Shown piece by piece: positions 23,059-31,456 of a DNA stretch of 32,314 nucleotides. The stretch comes from an uncultured Bacteroidia bacterium. GTDB taxonomy: Bacteria > Bacteroidota > Bacteroidia > Bacteroidales > UBA932. The notes under the pieces were generated by a model. The model worked only from the letters and a program-made list of their open reading frames with translations. It had not been told where the DNA came from and did no database searches. The DNA is taken from contig CADBMD010000087.1 in the NCBI GenBank assembly GCA_902795735.1, positions 1-32,314 of the forward strand, read 5' to 3'. Within the stretch, counting starts at the first letter, position 1. The number at the start of each line of letters is the position of its first letter. The position numbers were made by a program, and so were the translations under genes.

Positions 23059-24419
23059 TTGTTTTTGTCATTTGTCACTCCCATGCCTTTCAATGCATGG
23101 ACGGTAAGAGGGATCGCCAGCAAGAACGAGCAGCAGTCCGAGACGGTCTGGGCAATCTCGATGCCGAGGAAGCCGAGAAAGAGTTTGCCCAGCAGCAGGG
23201 CCGGTATGAAAAAGAGCCCCTGCCGTGCGGTTGCCATTATTACGGCTGGGACGGTCTTCCGTATGTTCTGGAGGAACATGTTCGACATGACGACCATCCC
23301 GGAAAGGGGGAATGAAAGACATTGGTAGCGCAGGATGTCGGTGCCCATCCTGATGACTTCAGGGTCGTCGCTCCTGAACACCCGTACTATCCCCGGAGCG
23401 AAGACAAAGCCGAGTATGGCAAGCACCAGGCAGTACAGGGTGGAAACGAAAAGGCTGTGCTTGAAGGCTGCCCTGACACGGTCATATCTACCGGCTCCGA
23501 AATTGAACCCGCAGACAGGCTGGAAACCCTGCCCGTAGCCGATCATCGCAGCTCCTGCCAGCATGGCGACCCGGCTCACGACCGAGAAAGAAGCCACGGA
23601 TGCATCTCCATAGGAGGAAGCCATCTGGTTGAGGCAGATTGCGGCAATGCTCATCAGCCCCTGCCTGGCTAGGGAGGGAAGGCCTCCGGCGTTGATCTCC
23701 TTGTAAATATGTACCGAAGGCTTGAAATTCCTCAGCCTGATCCTGATTCCACCGTTTTTCCCGCACAGGGACAGCATGATGACAAAACTCACCGCCTGGG
23801 AAATGGCAGTGGCAAGGCCGGCTCCACGTATCCCCATTCCGAACCCGAAAATCAGTAAAGGGTCCAAAGCAATGTTCAGGATGGCTCCTGAAGCGATACC
23901 GATCATGGCCAGCATGGCATTTCCTTGCTGCCTCATCTGGTTGTTCATGGTGAAGCAGCACATTATGAATGGAGTTCCGATCAGGATGAACCGGAAATAA
24001 TCCTTGGCGTAGGGGAGTATGGTCTCGGTGGAACCGAAAAAATGCAGGATACCATCCATCAGCAGCCATCCGGCTACTGCTATCAGGCAGCCGGTGATGA
24101 ATGAAGAAAAGAATCCTGTAGAAGCCATGACTGATGCTTCGCCGGTTCTCCTGCCTCCTAGCGCCCTCGAAATGAAATTACCTGAACCCTGTCCGAAATA
24201 GAATGCGATGGCTTGTATCAGGGCCATGTAGGAAAAGACGATCCCCAGTGCTGCGACAGACTGGGTGTTGATGTGCCCGACGAAGAATGTGTCGGCAAGA
24301 TTGTAGATTCCGGACACGAGCATGCTGATTATCGACGGGATGGCCATCGATGTAACCAGCCGGCCTACAGGAGCCGACGTCATCCGTATGTACTTTTCCT
24401 GCTGGAGGGCATTGTCCAT
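23055..24419 (-). CDS. MATE-family efflux transporter (NorM/MepA-like)
   Basis: A 454-aa MOP-superfamily exporter. The start MTSAPVGRLVTSMAIPSI and GIYNLADTFFVGHI are typical of the MepA/NorM-type MATE branch. About 12 membrane segments fall in two halves, the second starting near IYKEINAGGLPSLARQGL. It probably exports cationic drugs or metabolites by Na+ or H+ antiport. The ATG at 24417-24419 is preferred to an in-frame ATG 12 codons upstream, because a consensus -7 box lies between them, 5 nt before the chosen start. It is the first gene of a minus-strand pair with the P1 peptidase (ATGA overlap). It is not closely similar to the other MATE gene in the window and lacks the inserted loop. 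Confidence 0.9.
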   Translation of the reverse strand: MDNALQQEKYIRMTSAPVGRLVTSMAIPSIISMLVSGIYNLADTFFVGHINTQSVAALGIVFSYMALIQAIAFYFGQGSGNFISRALGGRRTGEASVMASTGFFSSFITGCLIAVAGWLLMDGILHFFGSTETILPYAKDYFRFILIGTPFIMCCFTMNNQMRQQGNAMLAMIGIASGAILNIALDPLLIFGFGMGIRGAGLATAISQAVSFVIMLSLCGKNGGIRIRLRNFKPSVHIYKEINAGGLPSLARQGLMSIAAICLNQMASSYGDASVASFSVVSRVAMLAGAAMIGYGQGFQPVCGFNFGAGRYDRVRAAFKHSLFVSTLYCLVLAILGFVFAPGIVRVFRSDDPEVIRMGTDILRYQCLSFPLSGMVVMSNMFLQNIRKTVPAVIMATARQGLFFIPALLLGKLFLGFLGIEIAQTVSDCCSFLLAIPLTVHALKGMGVTNDKNK

Positions 24420-24424
24420 ATTCA

Positions 24425-24432
24425 CAAATATA
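24425..24432 (-). promoter_or_regulatory. -7 box for the MATE-P1 peptidase operon
   Basis: The minus strand reads TATATTTG, an exact consensus match ending 5 nt before the ATG at 24419. No TTG is found at the ideal -33 distance. Confidence 0.55.
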
Positions 24433-24443
24433 CTTAAAATAAA

Positions 24444-24474
24444 TTGCTTGCACACTTGTCTTGTCGTATATTTG
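24444..24474 (+). promoter_or_regulatory. Promoter of the UvrA-like gene
   Basis: TTG (24444-24446), 20 nt, then TATATTTG (24467-24474). The box ends 26 nt before the ATG at 24501. Confidence 0.65.
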
Positions 24475-24500
24475 CATGCTTTTTATGTATGTAGCCACCT

Positions 24501-26954
24501 ATGCCTGACAAGATTGAAATACGTGGGGCTAAAGCCCATAATCTCAAGAATATAGACGTCGACATACCTCTCGGGAAGATAGTAGGTATCGCCGGGGTGT
24601 CCGGGTCCGGGAAGTCTTCCCTGGCCTTGGGAGTCCTGTACGCAGAAGGCTCCAGAAGGTATCTGGAATCCCTTTCCACTTACACCCGGAGGCGTATGAC
24701 CCAGGCTTCCAGGGCTATGGTGGACGATGTCCGGTACGTGCCCGCTGCGCTTGCCCTTCACCAAAGACCGGGAGTCCCCGGGATAAGGAGTACGTTCGGC
24801 ACAATGTCGGAACTCTTGAACAGCCTGAGGCTCATGTTTTCCCGTCTTGCCAGCCATCGCTGCCCGAACGGACATTACCTGGAGCCTACCCTTGACGTGG
24901 CGGCGGAACAGCCGATATATTGTCCGGTGTGCGGGGAAAGGGTATATCCTCCGGGAGCCGAGCAACTTGCTTTCAACAGTGAAGGCGCCTGCCGGACTTG
25001 TGGAGGTACCGGTATCGTCCGTACAGTCGATGAGTCTACACTGGTGCCTGACGACAGCCTTACCATCGACCAGGGAGCAGTCGCGCCATGGGGTTCCCTC
25101 ATGTGGTCGCTCATGAAGGACATAGCAAGGGAGATGGGTGTGCGAACGGATGTTCCTTTCAGGGACTTGACCCCTGAAGAAAAGGAGATCGTGTACCATG
25201 GGCCCGCTGAAAAGAAGCATATCCTCTACCGCAATGAGAAGACTAATAACTTCGCGGAGATGGACTTCACATACTACAATGCTGTCTATTCCGTCGAGAA
25301 TGCCCTCGCCAAGGTGAAAGACGAGACGGGAATGAAGAGGGTGGAGAAATACCTGAAAGAAGATGTCTGTCCTGACTGCGGAGGCTCGAGGCTGTCAGAT
25401 GAAGCCAGGGCCCCTTTGCTTAGGGGAATAAACCTTGCCGAAGCCTGCAAGATGACTTTGGCTGAGTTGATTGAATGGGTGGCCGGAGTGCCAGGTTCCC
25501 TTCCCGAGCCTATGCGTCCCATGGCGGAAAGGATCTGCGAGTCTTTCAATGACACCGCCAGGCGCCTTGTCGACCTCGGGCTGTCATATCTTTCCCTGTA
25601 CAGGGCTGCCGCGACCCTCTCAACTGGAGAAAGGCAGCGGGTCCAGCTCGCCAGGTCGGTGCGTAACCGTACGACCGGGGTACTCTATGTCCTTGACGAA
25701 CCTTCGATCGGACTACATCCTTCCAACCTTGACGGCCTTACCGGAGTCATGGACGACCTTGTGGCTGACGGGAACACCGTGGTCCTGGTGGACCATGACA
25801 CCCAGGTCCTCGCTCATTCGGACTGGATAATTGAACTCGGCCCTGAAGCCGGAGCAAAAGGCGGGAACATAATCGCACAGGGAACCGTGAAGGAAATCGA
25901 AGACAATGCGGACTCCAGGATAGGCTGTTTCCTTAAGGACAAGCCTGGGGCCATGCCTTCGAGACCGGACCTTTTCAGCCTTGGAAACATCCGGTTGAAG
26001 ACAGGAGCTATCCACACCGTCCATCCCTTGGATGTGGTGTTCCCGAAGGGACGTTTGTCCGTAGTGACCGGAGTGTCTGGCTCCGGAAAGACGACGATGA
26101 TCCTGGAGAGCCTTATCCCAGGAATGAAAGCATCCATTGAGGGGAAGAAGCTTCCCTCTCACGTTATTTCCGTTGATGCGGAAGGAATACGCCAGGTAAA
26201 ACTGATTGATGCAACCCCGATCGGAATAAACGTCCGCTCAACTGTTGCAACCTATGCGAATATCCATGACGAATTACGGAAGGTCTATGCCAGGACGGAT
26301 GATGCGAAGGCTGGGGGGTGGAAAGCTGGTGATTTCTCGTACAACACTGGAAAACTCCGTTGTCCGACATGTGATGGTACCGGAAGCATTAGCCTGGATG
26401 TGCAGTTCCTTCCGGACGTGGACATACCATGCCCTGACTGTCATGGATCAAGGTATTCGCGTGCTGCTTACGGTATAAGGCGCCGTGATCGCTCCACCCT
26501 TCCTGAATTGATGGCCATGAGCGTGGACGAGGCCTTGGAGGCATGCTCCGACTTGTCCCTGGTTAAAAGCAGGCTTCAGGTCCTCCATGATCTAGGCCTT
26601 GGCTACCTGACGCTTGGAGAAGCCACCCCAAGCCTTTCAGGAGGCGAGGCCCAGAGACTCAAGCTTGCCAGCGAAATGGGCAGGGGACAGGCGGATTCAC
26701 TGTTCGTCTTCGATGAACCTACCATCGGGCTGCATCCCTTGGATGTCAGGACCCTCATGGATGTTTTCCGTCATCTGTTAGGCAATGGGGCCACGGTCAT
26801 CGTCATAGAGCATGACCTTGATGTCATCCGGCAGGCTGACTATGTAGTGGACATGGGGCCCGGCGGCGGACTTGAGGGTGGACGCATCGTTGCTACGGGA
26901 GCCCCAGAAGAAATAGCCGGCAATGCGGAAAGCATCACCGGCCGGTATCTCTGA
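24501..26954 (+). CDS. UvrA-like ABC ATPase lacking the UvrB-binding domain (UvrA2 type)
   Basis: An 817-aa protein with two ABC ATPase modules in the UvrA order. Walker A 1 is GVSGSGKSS (32-40) and signature 1 is LSTGERQRV (about 373), followed by VLDEPSIGLHP. Walker A 2 is GVSGSGKTT (524-532) and signature 2 is LSGGEAQRL (about 712), followed by FDEPTIGLHP. Zinc modules are C141/C144/C164/C167, a CPDCGGSR segment near 290, and C621/C624/C644/C647. In housekeeping UvrA (about 940 aa) roughly 120 residues that bind UvrB lie between the first ATPase segment and the first zinc module. Here that stretch is only about 20 residues (CPNGHYLEP to IYCPVC), so the domain is missing. This is the UvrA2/DrrC-like class, linked to DNA-lesion binding or resistance to DNA-binding drugs. 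A separate housekeeping uvrA is expected elsewhere. Confidence 0.92.
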   Translation: MPDKIEIRGAKAHNLKNIDVDIPLGKIVGIAGVSGSGKSSLALGVLYAEGSRRYLESLSTYTRRRMTQASRAMVDDVRYVPAALALHQRPGVPGIRSTFGTMSELLNSLRLMFSRLASHRCPNGHYLEPTLDVAAEQPIYCPVCGERVYPPGAEQLAFNSEGACRTCGGTGIVRTVDESTLVPDDSLTIDQGAVAPWGSLMWSLMKDIAREMGVRTDVPFRDLTPEEKEIVYHGPAEKKHILYRNEKTNNFAEMDFTYYNAVYSVENALAKVKDETGMKRVEKYLKEDVCPDCGGSRLSDEARAPLLRGINLAEACKMTLAELIEWVAGVPGSLPEPMRPMAERICESFNDTARRLVDLGLSYLSLYRAAATLSTGERQRVQLARSVRNRTTGVLYVLDEPSIGLHPSNLDGLTGVMDDLVADGNTVVLVDHDTQVLAHSDWIIELGPEAGAKGGNIIAQGTVKEIEDNADSRIGCFLKDKPGAMPSRPDLFSLGNIRLKTGAIHTVHPLDVVFPKGRLSVVTGVSGSGKTTMILESLIPGMKASIEGKKLPSHVISVDAEGIRQVKLIDATPIGINVRSTVATYANIHDELRKVYARTDDAKAGGWKAGDFSYNTGKLRCPTCDGTGSISLDVQFLPDVDIPCPDCHGSRYSRAAYGIRRRDRSTLPELMAMSVDEALEACSDLSLVKSRLQVLHDLGLGYLTLGEATPSLSGGEAQRLKLASEMGRGQADSLFVFDEPTIGLHPLDVRTLMDVFRHLLGNGATVIVIEHDLDVIRQADYVVDMGPGGGLEGGRIVATGAPEEIAGNAESITGRYL

Positions 26955-26962
26955 TCAAGGAA

Positions 26963-28264
26963 TCAGATCTTTACACTGTGCCAATGTGGACCGAAGCGCT
27001 CGAAAGAGGCTTTGTCCAACATCTCGCGGTCGTCCGGATGGGCGATCGATATGAGCAGCTTGGCACGCTCCTGGAGAGACTTTCCGTAGAGGTCCACGGC
27101 TCCATATTCAGTGATGATCCAATGTGCGTCAGCCCTTGGGGTAACGACCCCGGCACCAGGGTTGAGGAAAGGAACGATCTTGGCTTTACCCTTGTTGGTC
27201 CGGGAAGCGAAGGCTGTCATTGAGACTCCTCCTTCGGACATTATCGCGCCCTTGACGAAATCAAGCTGCCCTCCGGTTCCGGAGAAGATGCGAGTACCGA
27301 TGGAGTCGGCGCTGATCTGGCCTGTGATATCCACCTCCGTGGCCGAGTTGATGGCCATCATGTTGGGGTTCCGGGAAATGGTCCAAGGGTCATTGACGTA
27401 TTTTATGTCCTTCATCAGGACATCCGGGTTGTGGTCAATGAATGAATAGACATCCTGCGAACCAAGGAGGAAGGATGCCACGATCTTTCCCTTGTCGATG
27501 GCTTTGTTGGCGCCGGTGACCACTCCTTTCTTGATGAGCCTGAGGATGCCGTCCGCGAACATCTCGGTGTGCACTCCAAGATCCTTGTGGTCGGTAAGCT
27601 GGGCAGCCAGGGCATTCGGAAGGGCACCAATCCCCATCTGGATGCAGGCTCCATCAGGAACCAGTTCCGCACAGTTCTTACCGATCAGGATTTCGGTCGG
27701 GGTCGGCTCGGCAAAGTCCTTGGTAACAAGGGGTGTGTCGTCCTGGACGAGGTAGTCGAAGGCATCGAGGGAAACCAGGTCTCCGTAGGCGAAGGGAACG
27801 TTCGGGTTGACGACACCTATCTTCACCCTTGCGGTCTCTATGGCTGCAATGGAACAGTCAACCGAAGTACCGAGAGACACCATTCCGTTTTCGTCCGGGA
27901 GTGATACCTGGACCATGGCGACGCCAAGCTTGATGGCTCCGCTGCGGTAGAGCTTCTGGGATTCTCCTAGATGGACTGGAAGATAGTCTGCGTAGCCGGA
28001 ATTGACATTGGCTCGGACATTGGGGCCGATGAAGAAACCTTGCTCGAAGAATATCCCCATGTACTTCGGATCAGAATATGGGGCAGGCCCTTCGGTGTGG
28101 AAGTGATGGAAATGCAAGTCTTCGATCTCATGGGCTTCGGCCCTGCGGACAAGGGCATCCACAAGGATATGAGGTACGCTTGCGACACTGCTTAGATGGA
28201 TGTGATCTCCTGACTTTACGGCCATTACGGCCTCGTCTGCGGTAACGTAGTGGATCTCTTTCAT
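26963..28264 (-). CDS. Acetyl-CoA hydrolase/CoA-transferase family protein
   Basis: A 433-aa family I-type CoA-transferase that moves CoA between carboxylates (acetate with succinate, butyrate or 4-hydroxybutyrate) or hydrolyses acetyl-CoA. The nucleophilic glutamate is Glu234 in GVHTEMFADG, the same context as in 4-hydroxybutyrate CoA-transferase. The Gly-rich CoA segment QMGIGALPNALA (209-220) precedes it, and FSGTGGQLDFVKGA and GAGVVTPRADAHWIITEYG are further family blocks. The ATG at 28262-28264 is preferred over an in-frame ATG 14 codons upstream, since a consensus -7 box lies between them. The gene converges on the uvrA-like gene with an 8-nt gap. A role in acetate or butyrate fermentation is plausible; the acceptor acid cannot be read from sequence. 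Confidence 0.9.
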   Translation of the reverse strand: MKEIHYVTADEAVMAVKSGDHIHLSSVASVPHILVDALVRRAEAHEIEDLHFHHFHTEGPAPYSDPKYMGIFFEQGFFIGPNVRANVNSGYADYLPVHLGESQKLYRSGAIKLGVAMVQVSLPDENGMVSLGTSVDCSIAAIETARVKIGVVNPNVPFAYGDLVSLDAFDYLVQDDTPLVTKDFAEPTPTEILIGKNCAELVPDGACIQMGIGALPNALAAQLTDHKDLGVHTEMFADGILRLIKKGVVTGANKAIDKGKIVASFLLGSQDVYSFIDHNPDVLMKDIKYVNDPWTISRNPNMMAINSATEVDITGQISADSIGTRIFSGTGGQLDFVKGAIMSEGGVSMTAFASRTNKGKAKIVPFLNPGAGVVTPRADAHWIITEYGAVDLYGKSLQERAKLLISIAHPDDREMLDKASFERFGPHWHSVKI

Positions 28265-28287
28265 GTGGTTCTTATTGTATTGGGAAG

Positions 28288-28295
28288 CAAAGATA
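28288..28295 (-). promoter_or_regulatory. -7 box for the CoA-transferase gene
   Basis: The minus strand reads TATCTTTG (exact consensus), ending 23 nt before the ATG at 28264. The -33 region is weak. Confidence 0.55.
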
Positions 28296-28316
28296 GCTAT
28301 AAACATTAAAAATCCC

Positions 28317-28324
28317 TACCTTTG
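28317..28324 (+). promoter_or_regulatory. -7 box for mazG
   Basis: TACCTTTG is an exact consensus match, ending 5 nt before the mazG ATG, which predicts a leaderless mRNA. It lies 21 bp from the opposing -7 box of the CoA-transferase gene. Confidence 0.55.
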
Positions 28325-28329
28325 CAGTC

Positions 28330-29148
28330 ATGTTGAACAGAGAAAAGAAACTACAAGCCTTCGAAAAGGCTCTGGACGTCATGGACAGGCTCAGGGCAGA
28401 ATGCCCGTGGAACCATGCCCAGACCATTGATACGCTACGCCCCATGACCATCGAGGAGGTCTATGAACTCAGCGATGCCGTCCTTAAAAAAGATGAAGCA
28501 GCCTTGGAGAAGGAACTTGGAGACGTGTTGCTACATGTCATTTTCTATGCCAAGATCGCCGAAGAGGAGGGTCGTTATGACATCGCCGATGTCCTCGAGA
28601 AACTGTGCCAGAAGATGATCTACCGGCATCCACATGTCTTCTCAACGACAAAGGTGGCCGATGCCGAAGAGGTTTCGACCAACTGGGAAATGCTGAAGGC
28701 GAAGGAGAAGGGTGGGAACAAACGAATCCTTTCCGGTATACCGGATTCCCTTCCGCCTATCCTCAAGGCCTATTCCATGCAGGACAAGGCCAGGGGAGTC
28801 GGCTTCGACTGGGAAGAAAAACAGCAGGTCTGGGACAAGGTGAAGGAGGAACAAGGAGAACTTGAGGCCGAATTCAAAGCCATGGATGACGCATCTTCTG
28901 AAGAAGAAAAGAAGGCAGCGTACGATCGTGCTGAAGAAGAACTTGGAGATTTCATGTTCGCAACGATAAATGCCGCCCGTCTCTATGGCGTAGATCCGGA
29001 CACTGCCTTGAACCGTGCATGCGACAAGTTCAGGCGGCGCTTTACCTATCTCGAGGAAAACACTATCCGCCGAGGACGGGACCTTCATGAGATGACCCTT
29101 GCGGAAATGGATGCAATCTGGGACGAAGGAAAAGCCAAAGGTCTTTAA
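28330..29148 (+). CDS. mazG: MazG nucleoside triphosphate pyrophosphohydrolase
   Basis: A 272-aa all-alpha NTP pyrophosphatase that hydrolyses (d)NTPs to NMP and PPi, cleaning the nucleotide pool and possibly lowering stress alarmones. The first MazG domain carries CPWNHAQTIDTLRPM, then IEEVYELSDAV and EKELGDVLLHV, whose Glu/Asp residues bind Mg2+. YRHPHVF closes the domain (about residue 98). A second, related MazG domain follows at about 150-240, with EEELGDFMFATINAAR as the metal-binding segment. The two-domain layout and length match the full-size bacterial enzyme. It starts 5 nt after its -7 box. The next gene has its own promoter, so mazG may be monocistronic. Confidence 0.93.
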   Translation: MLNREKKLQAFEKALDVMDRLRAECPWNHAQTIDTLRPMTIEEVYELSDAVLKKDEAALEKELGDVLLHVIFYAKIAEEEGRYDIADVLEKLCQKMIYRHPHVFSTTKVADAEEVSTNWEMLKAKEKGGNKRILSGIPDSLPPILKAYSMQDKARGVGFDWEEKQQVWDKVKEEQGELEAEFKAMDDASSEEEKKAAYDRAEEELGDFMFATINAARLYGVDPDTALNRACDKFRRRFTYLEENTIRRGRDLHEMTLAEMDAIWDEGKAKGL

Positions 29149-29153
29149 AGGTA

Positions 29154-29184
29154 TTGCCAGAAAGAAGCTAAATGTTTATCTTTG
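29154..29184 (+). promoter_or_regulatory. Promoter of the GNAT-like gene / prfA unit
   Basis: TTG at 29154-29156, 20 nt, then TATCTTTG at 29177-29184. The ATG at 29189 follows after only 4 nt. Confidence 0.65.
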
Positions 29185-29188
29185 CAGG

Positions 29189-30307
29189 ATGCCGAATTAC
29201 AAGGTTGTAGAGGTTTTGACTAAAAGGGACTTGAAGCGATTTATCAAGTTCCCGGACTTGTTGTACAAGGACTGCCCGCAGTATGTCCCGGCGTTGCATT
29301 CCGACCAGAAGAAGTCGTTGACTAAGGTCTCGACCCTGTCTTACTGCAAGCGCAAGATGTGGATGGTCCTGGACGGCAAGGATGTGGTCGGACGTATCTG
29401 CGGGATGATCAATCCCAGGTACAATGCCCTCTATGACAAGAAACGTGCTCGTTTCGGTTGGTTCGATACCATCGATGACCTGGAAGTTGCAAGGCTCCTT
29501 ATCGGGACAGCTGAACAATGGGCCAGGGAGAACGGTATGACCGAGATCCACGGGCCGCTTTACTACAACACACTTGGCAAGCAGGGCATGCTCGTCGAGG
29601 GCTTCCAGAACACCCCACCTTTCAATTGTATCTACAACTATCCTTACTACGTTGACTTCATGGCTGCCTTGGGCTATTCCAAGGAATGCGACTGGGTACA
29701 GTACAAGGTTCCGGCTGACCAGCGCCCGCAGGACAAGATCTACAGGATAGCCGGCCTGCTCAAGGAAAGGTACAACTTGCATGAGGGCAGTCTTGTCAAA
29801 CTCAAGAAGGATGTCAAGATGGTGCGCTACTTCTTCGATGTCTATAATGAGAGTTTTGCAAAATCAGTCTATAACTTCATTCCTTTCACTAAGGAAGAAA
29901 TCGATGAAGAAGCTTCCGAAGTCCTCCGCTTCGTGACTGACAAGACAAGCAGCATAATCTTCGACGAGAAAGAGGAACTGGTAGGATTCGGAATCACCTT
30001 CCCTTCCATCTCCGAGGCTCTCAAGAAAGCAAAAGGGCATCTGTTCCCCTTCGGATGGTGGCACTTGTACAGGGCTATGCATGATTACCATACTGTCGAC
30101 CTCATGCTCAATGGCGCAGTACCAAAGTGGCAGAATACGGGAGTTTCTTCGATCTACCACTGCACCATGTCGGAGAAGTACCGCAAGATGGGTACGAAAA
30201 TAGCGATAACAAATCCCCAGATCGAGTCCAACGGAGCCGCCAATGTCTGGGGGAAATATGACAGCGAACTCTTCATGAGGCGCAGATGCTTCGTGAAAGA
30301 ACTCTAA
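29189..30307 (+). CDS. GNAT-fold N-acetyltransferase-like protein, function unknown
   Basis: A 372-aa cytoplasmic protein of a family common in Bacteroidota and usually described as GNAT-like. Features are an N-terminal FIKFPDLLYKDCPQYVPAL block (residues about 17-35), MWMVLDGKDVVGRICGMI and ARFGWFDTIDD (an acetyltransferase-like beta sheet), and GPLYYNTLGKQGMLVEGF (about 130-147). A second alpha/beta half ends near IYHCTMSEKYRKMGTKIA and RRRCFVKEL. I see no clean acetyl-CoA P-loop (Q/RxxGxG/A), so catalytic activity is uncertain. The start is set by the promoter 4 nt upstream; a longer in-frame ORF from 29099 is rejected because it overlaps mazG and contains the promoter. prfA starts 10 nt downstream, so they are probably co-transcribed. 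No specific function can be given. Confidence 0.75.
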   Translation: MPNYKVVEVLTKRDLKRFIKFPDLLYKDCPQYVPALHSDQKKSLTKVSTLSYCKRKMWMVLDGKDVVGRICGMINPRYNALYDKKRARFGWFDTIDDLEVARLLIGTAEQWARENGMTEIHGPLYYNTLGKQGMLVEGFQNTPPFNCIYNYPYYVDFMAALGYSKECDWVQYKVPADQRPQDKIYRIAGLLKERYNLHEGSLVKLKKDVKMVRYFFDVYNESFAKSVYNFIPFTKEEIDEEASEVLRFVTDKTSSIIFDEKEELVGFGITFPSISEALKKAKGHLFPFGWWHLYRAMHDYHTVDLMLNGAVPKWQNTGVSSIYHCTMSEKYRKMGTKIAITNPQIESNGAANVWGKYDSELFMRRRCFVKEL

Positions 30308-30317
30308 ATTCATTAAT

Positions 30318-31409
30318 ATGGCAGAGAATACTCTGGTTGAGAAGATCCTGGCACTCCAGGAGAAATATAATGCACTGCAGGCCCAGCTTTCAGATCCTGC
30401 AGTCATAGCTGACATGAAGAAATATGTCCAGCTGAACAAAGACTACAAGCAGTTGGAGCCTATCGTGAAGACAGGTCTCGACTATAAGAAGAAGGTTGAA
30501 GAACTTGCTGAAGCCAAGGATATCCTCATCAATGAAAAAGATGAGGACCTTAAGGACATGGCCCGTGCTGAGGTCGCTGAGATCGAACCGCTTCTTCCGC
30601 ATCTTGAAGAACAGATAAAGATCCTCCTTATCCCGGCGGATCCTGACGATGCCAAAAATGCCATCGTGGAGATCCGTGGCGGCACAGGAGGAGACGAAGC
30701 AGCCATCTTTGCCGGCGACCTCTTCAGGATGTATTCCAAGTTCGCAGAGAAGAGGGGATGGAAACTGGAGGTCAATGATTCGACTCCCGGCACTTCGGGC
30801 GGATTCAAGATGATTGTCTTTAAACTGTCTTCCAACGACGAGGGTGTCTATGGAATAATGAAATATGAGTCCGGAGTCCATCGTGTCCAACGTGTTCCTC
30901 AGACAGAGACACAGGGCAGGATCCAGACTTCCGCAGCATCTGTTGCCGTGTTCCCTGAGGCTGGAGAATTCGATGTCGACCTGAAGTGGGAGGACATCCG
31001 TCTCGATCTCTTCTGTGCCTCTGGTCCTGGCGGACAGGGAGTCAATACGACATATTCAGCGGTCCGTCTTACCCACCTCCCGACAGGCCTTGTCGTCCAG
31101 TGTCAGGAGGAGCGCTCCCAGCTAAAGAACAAGGACCGTGCTTTCGAGGAACTGAGAACCCGTCTGTACAATCTCGAACACCAGAAATACCTTGATGAGA
31201 TAGGTGCAAAACGTAAGACCATGGTCTCCACCGGCGACCGTTCCGCCAAGATTCGTACTTACAATTATCCTCAGGGCCGTGTGACTGACCACCGGATCAA
31301 CTGGTCGATGTACAACCTTCCCGTGTTCATGGATGGCGACATCCAGGAATGCATAAACCAACTACAGATAGCCGAGAACGCCGAGCGTCTCAAGGAAGCC
31401 GGTGACTGA
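30318..31409 (+). CDS. prfA: Peptide chain release factor 1
   Basis: RF1 recognises UAA and UAG stop codons in the ribosomal A site and triggers peptide release. The protein is 363 aa. The helical N-terminal domain (about 1-100) is followed by the codon-recognition domain with the PxT tripeptide P194-Q195-T196 in RVPQTETQGR. The catalytic GGQ (238-240) lies in SGPGGQGVNTTYSAVRLTH, whose Gln is the methylation site in characterised factors. PxT rather than SPF distinguishes it from RF2, and the length fits RF1. It lies 10 nt after the GNAT-like gene and uses an ordinary ATG. The following 47-nt gap shows no clear terminator, so transcription may continue into the transporter gene. Confidence 0.95.
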   Translation: MAENTLVEKILALQEKYNALQAQLSDPAVIADMKKYVQLNKDYKQLEPIVKTGLDYKKKVEELAEAKDILINEKDEDLKDMARAEVAEIEPLLPHLEEQIKILLIPADPDDAKNAIVEIRGGTGGDEAAIFAGDLFRMYSKFAEKRGWKLEVNDSTPGTSGGFKMIVFKLSSNDEGVYGIMKYESGVHRVQRVPQTETQGRIQTSAASVAVFPEAGEFDVDLKWEDIRLDLFCASGPGGQGVNTTYSAVRLTHLPTGLVVQCQEERSQLKNKDRAFEELRTRLYNLEHQKYLDEIGAKRKTMVSTGDRSAKIRTYNYPQGRVTDHRINWSMYNLPVFMDGDIQECINQLQIAENAERLKEAGD

Positions 31410-31456
31410 TGTCAACCTGGTAACAGTGTCCTAGGAAACCACTTAAAAAACTAGAA

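Noticed and set aside
26951..26967. Small inverted repeat (CTGAT/ATCAG) at the meeting point of the uvrA-like and CoA-transferase genes as a terminator
   Set aside because: The 5-bp stem is weak, overlaps both gene ends and lacks a T-run.
29099..29188. Extended start of the GNAT-like gene overlapping mazG
   Set aside because: The extension contains the gene's own promoter (29154-29184) and overlaps mazG out of frame.
31410..31456. preQ1 riboswitch or terminator before the queuosine-precursor transporter
   Set aside because: Only 47 bases long, with a TCCTAGGA palindrome; I see no convincing aptamer or terminator pattern.
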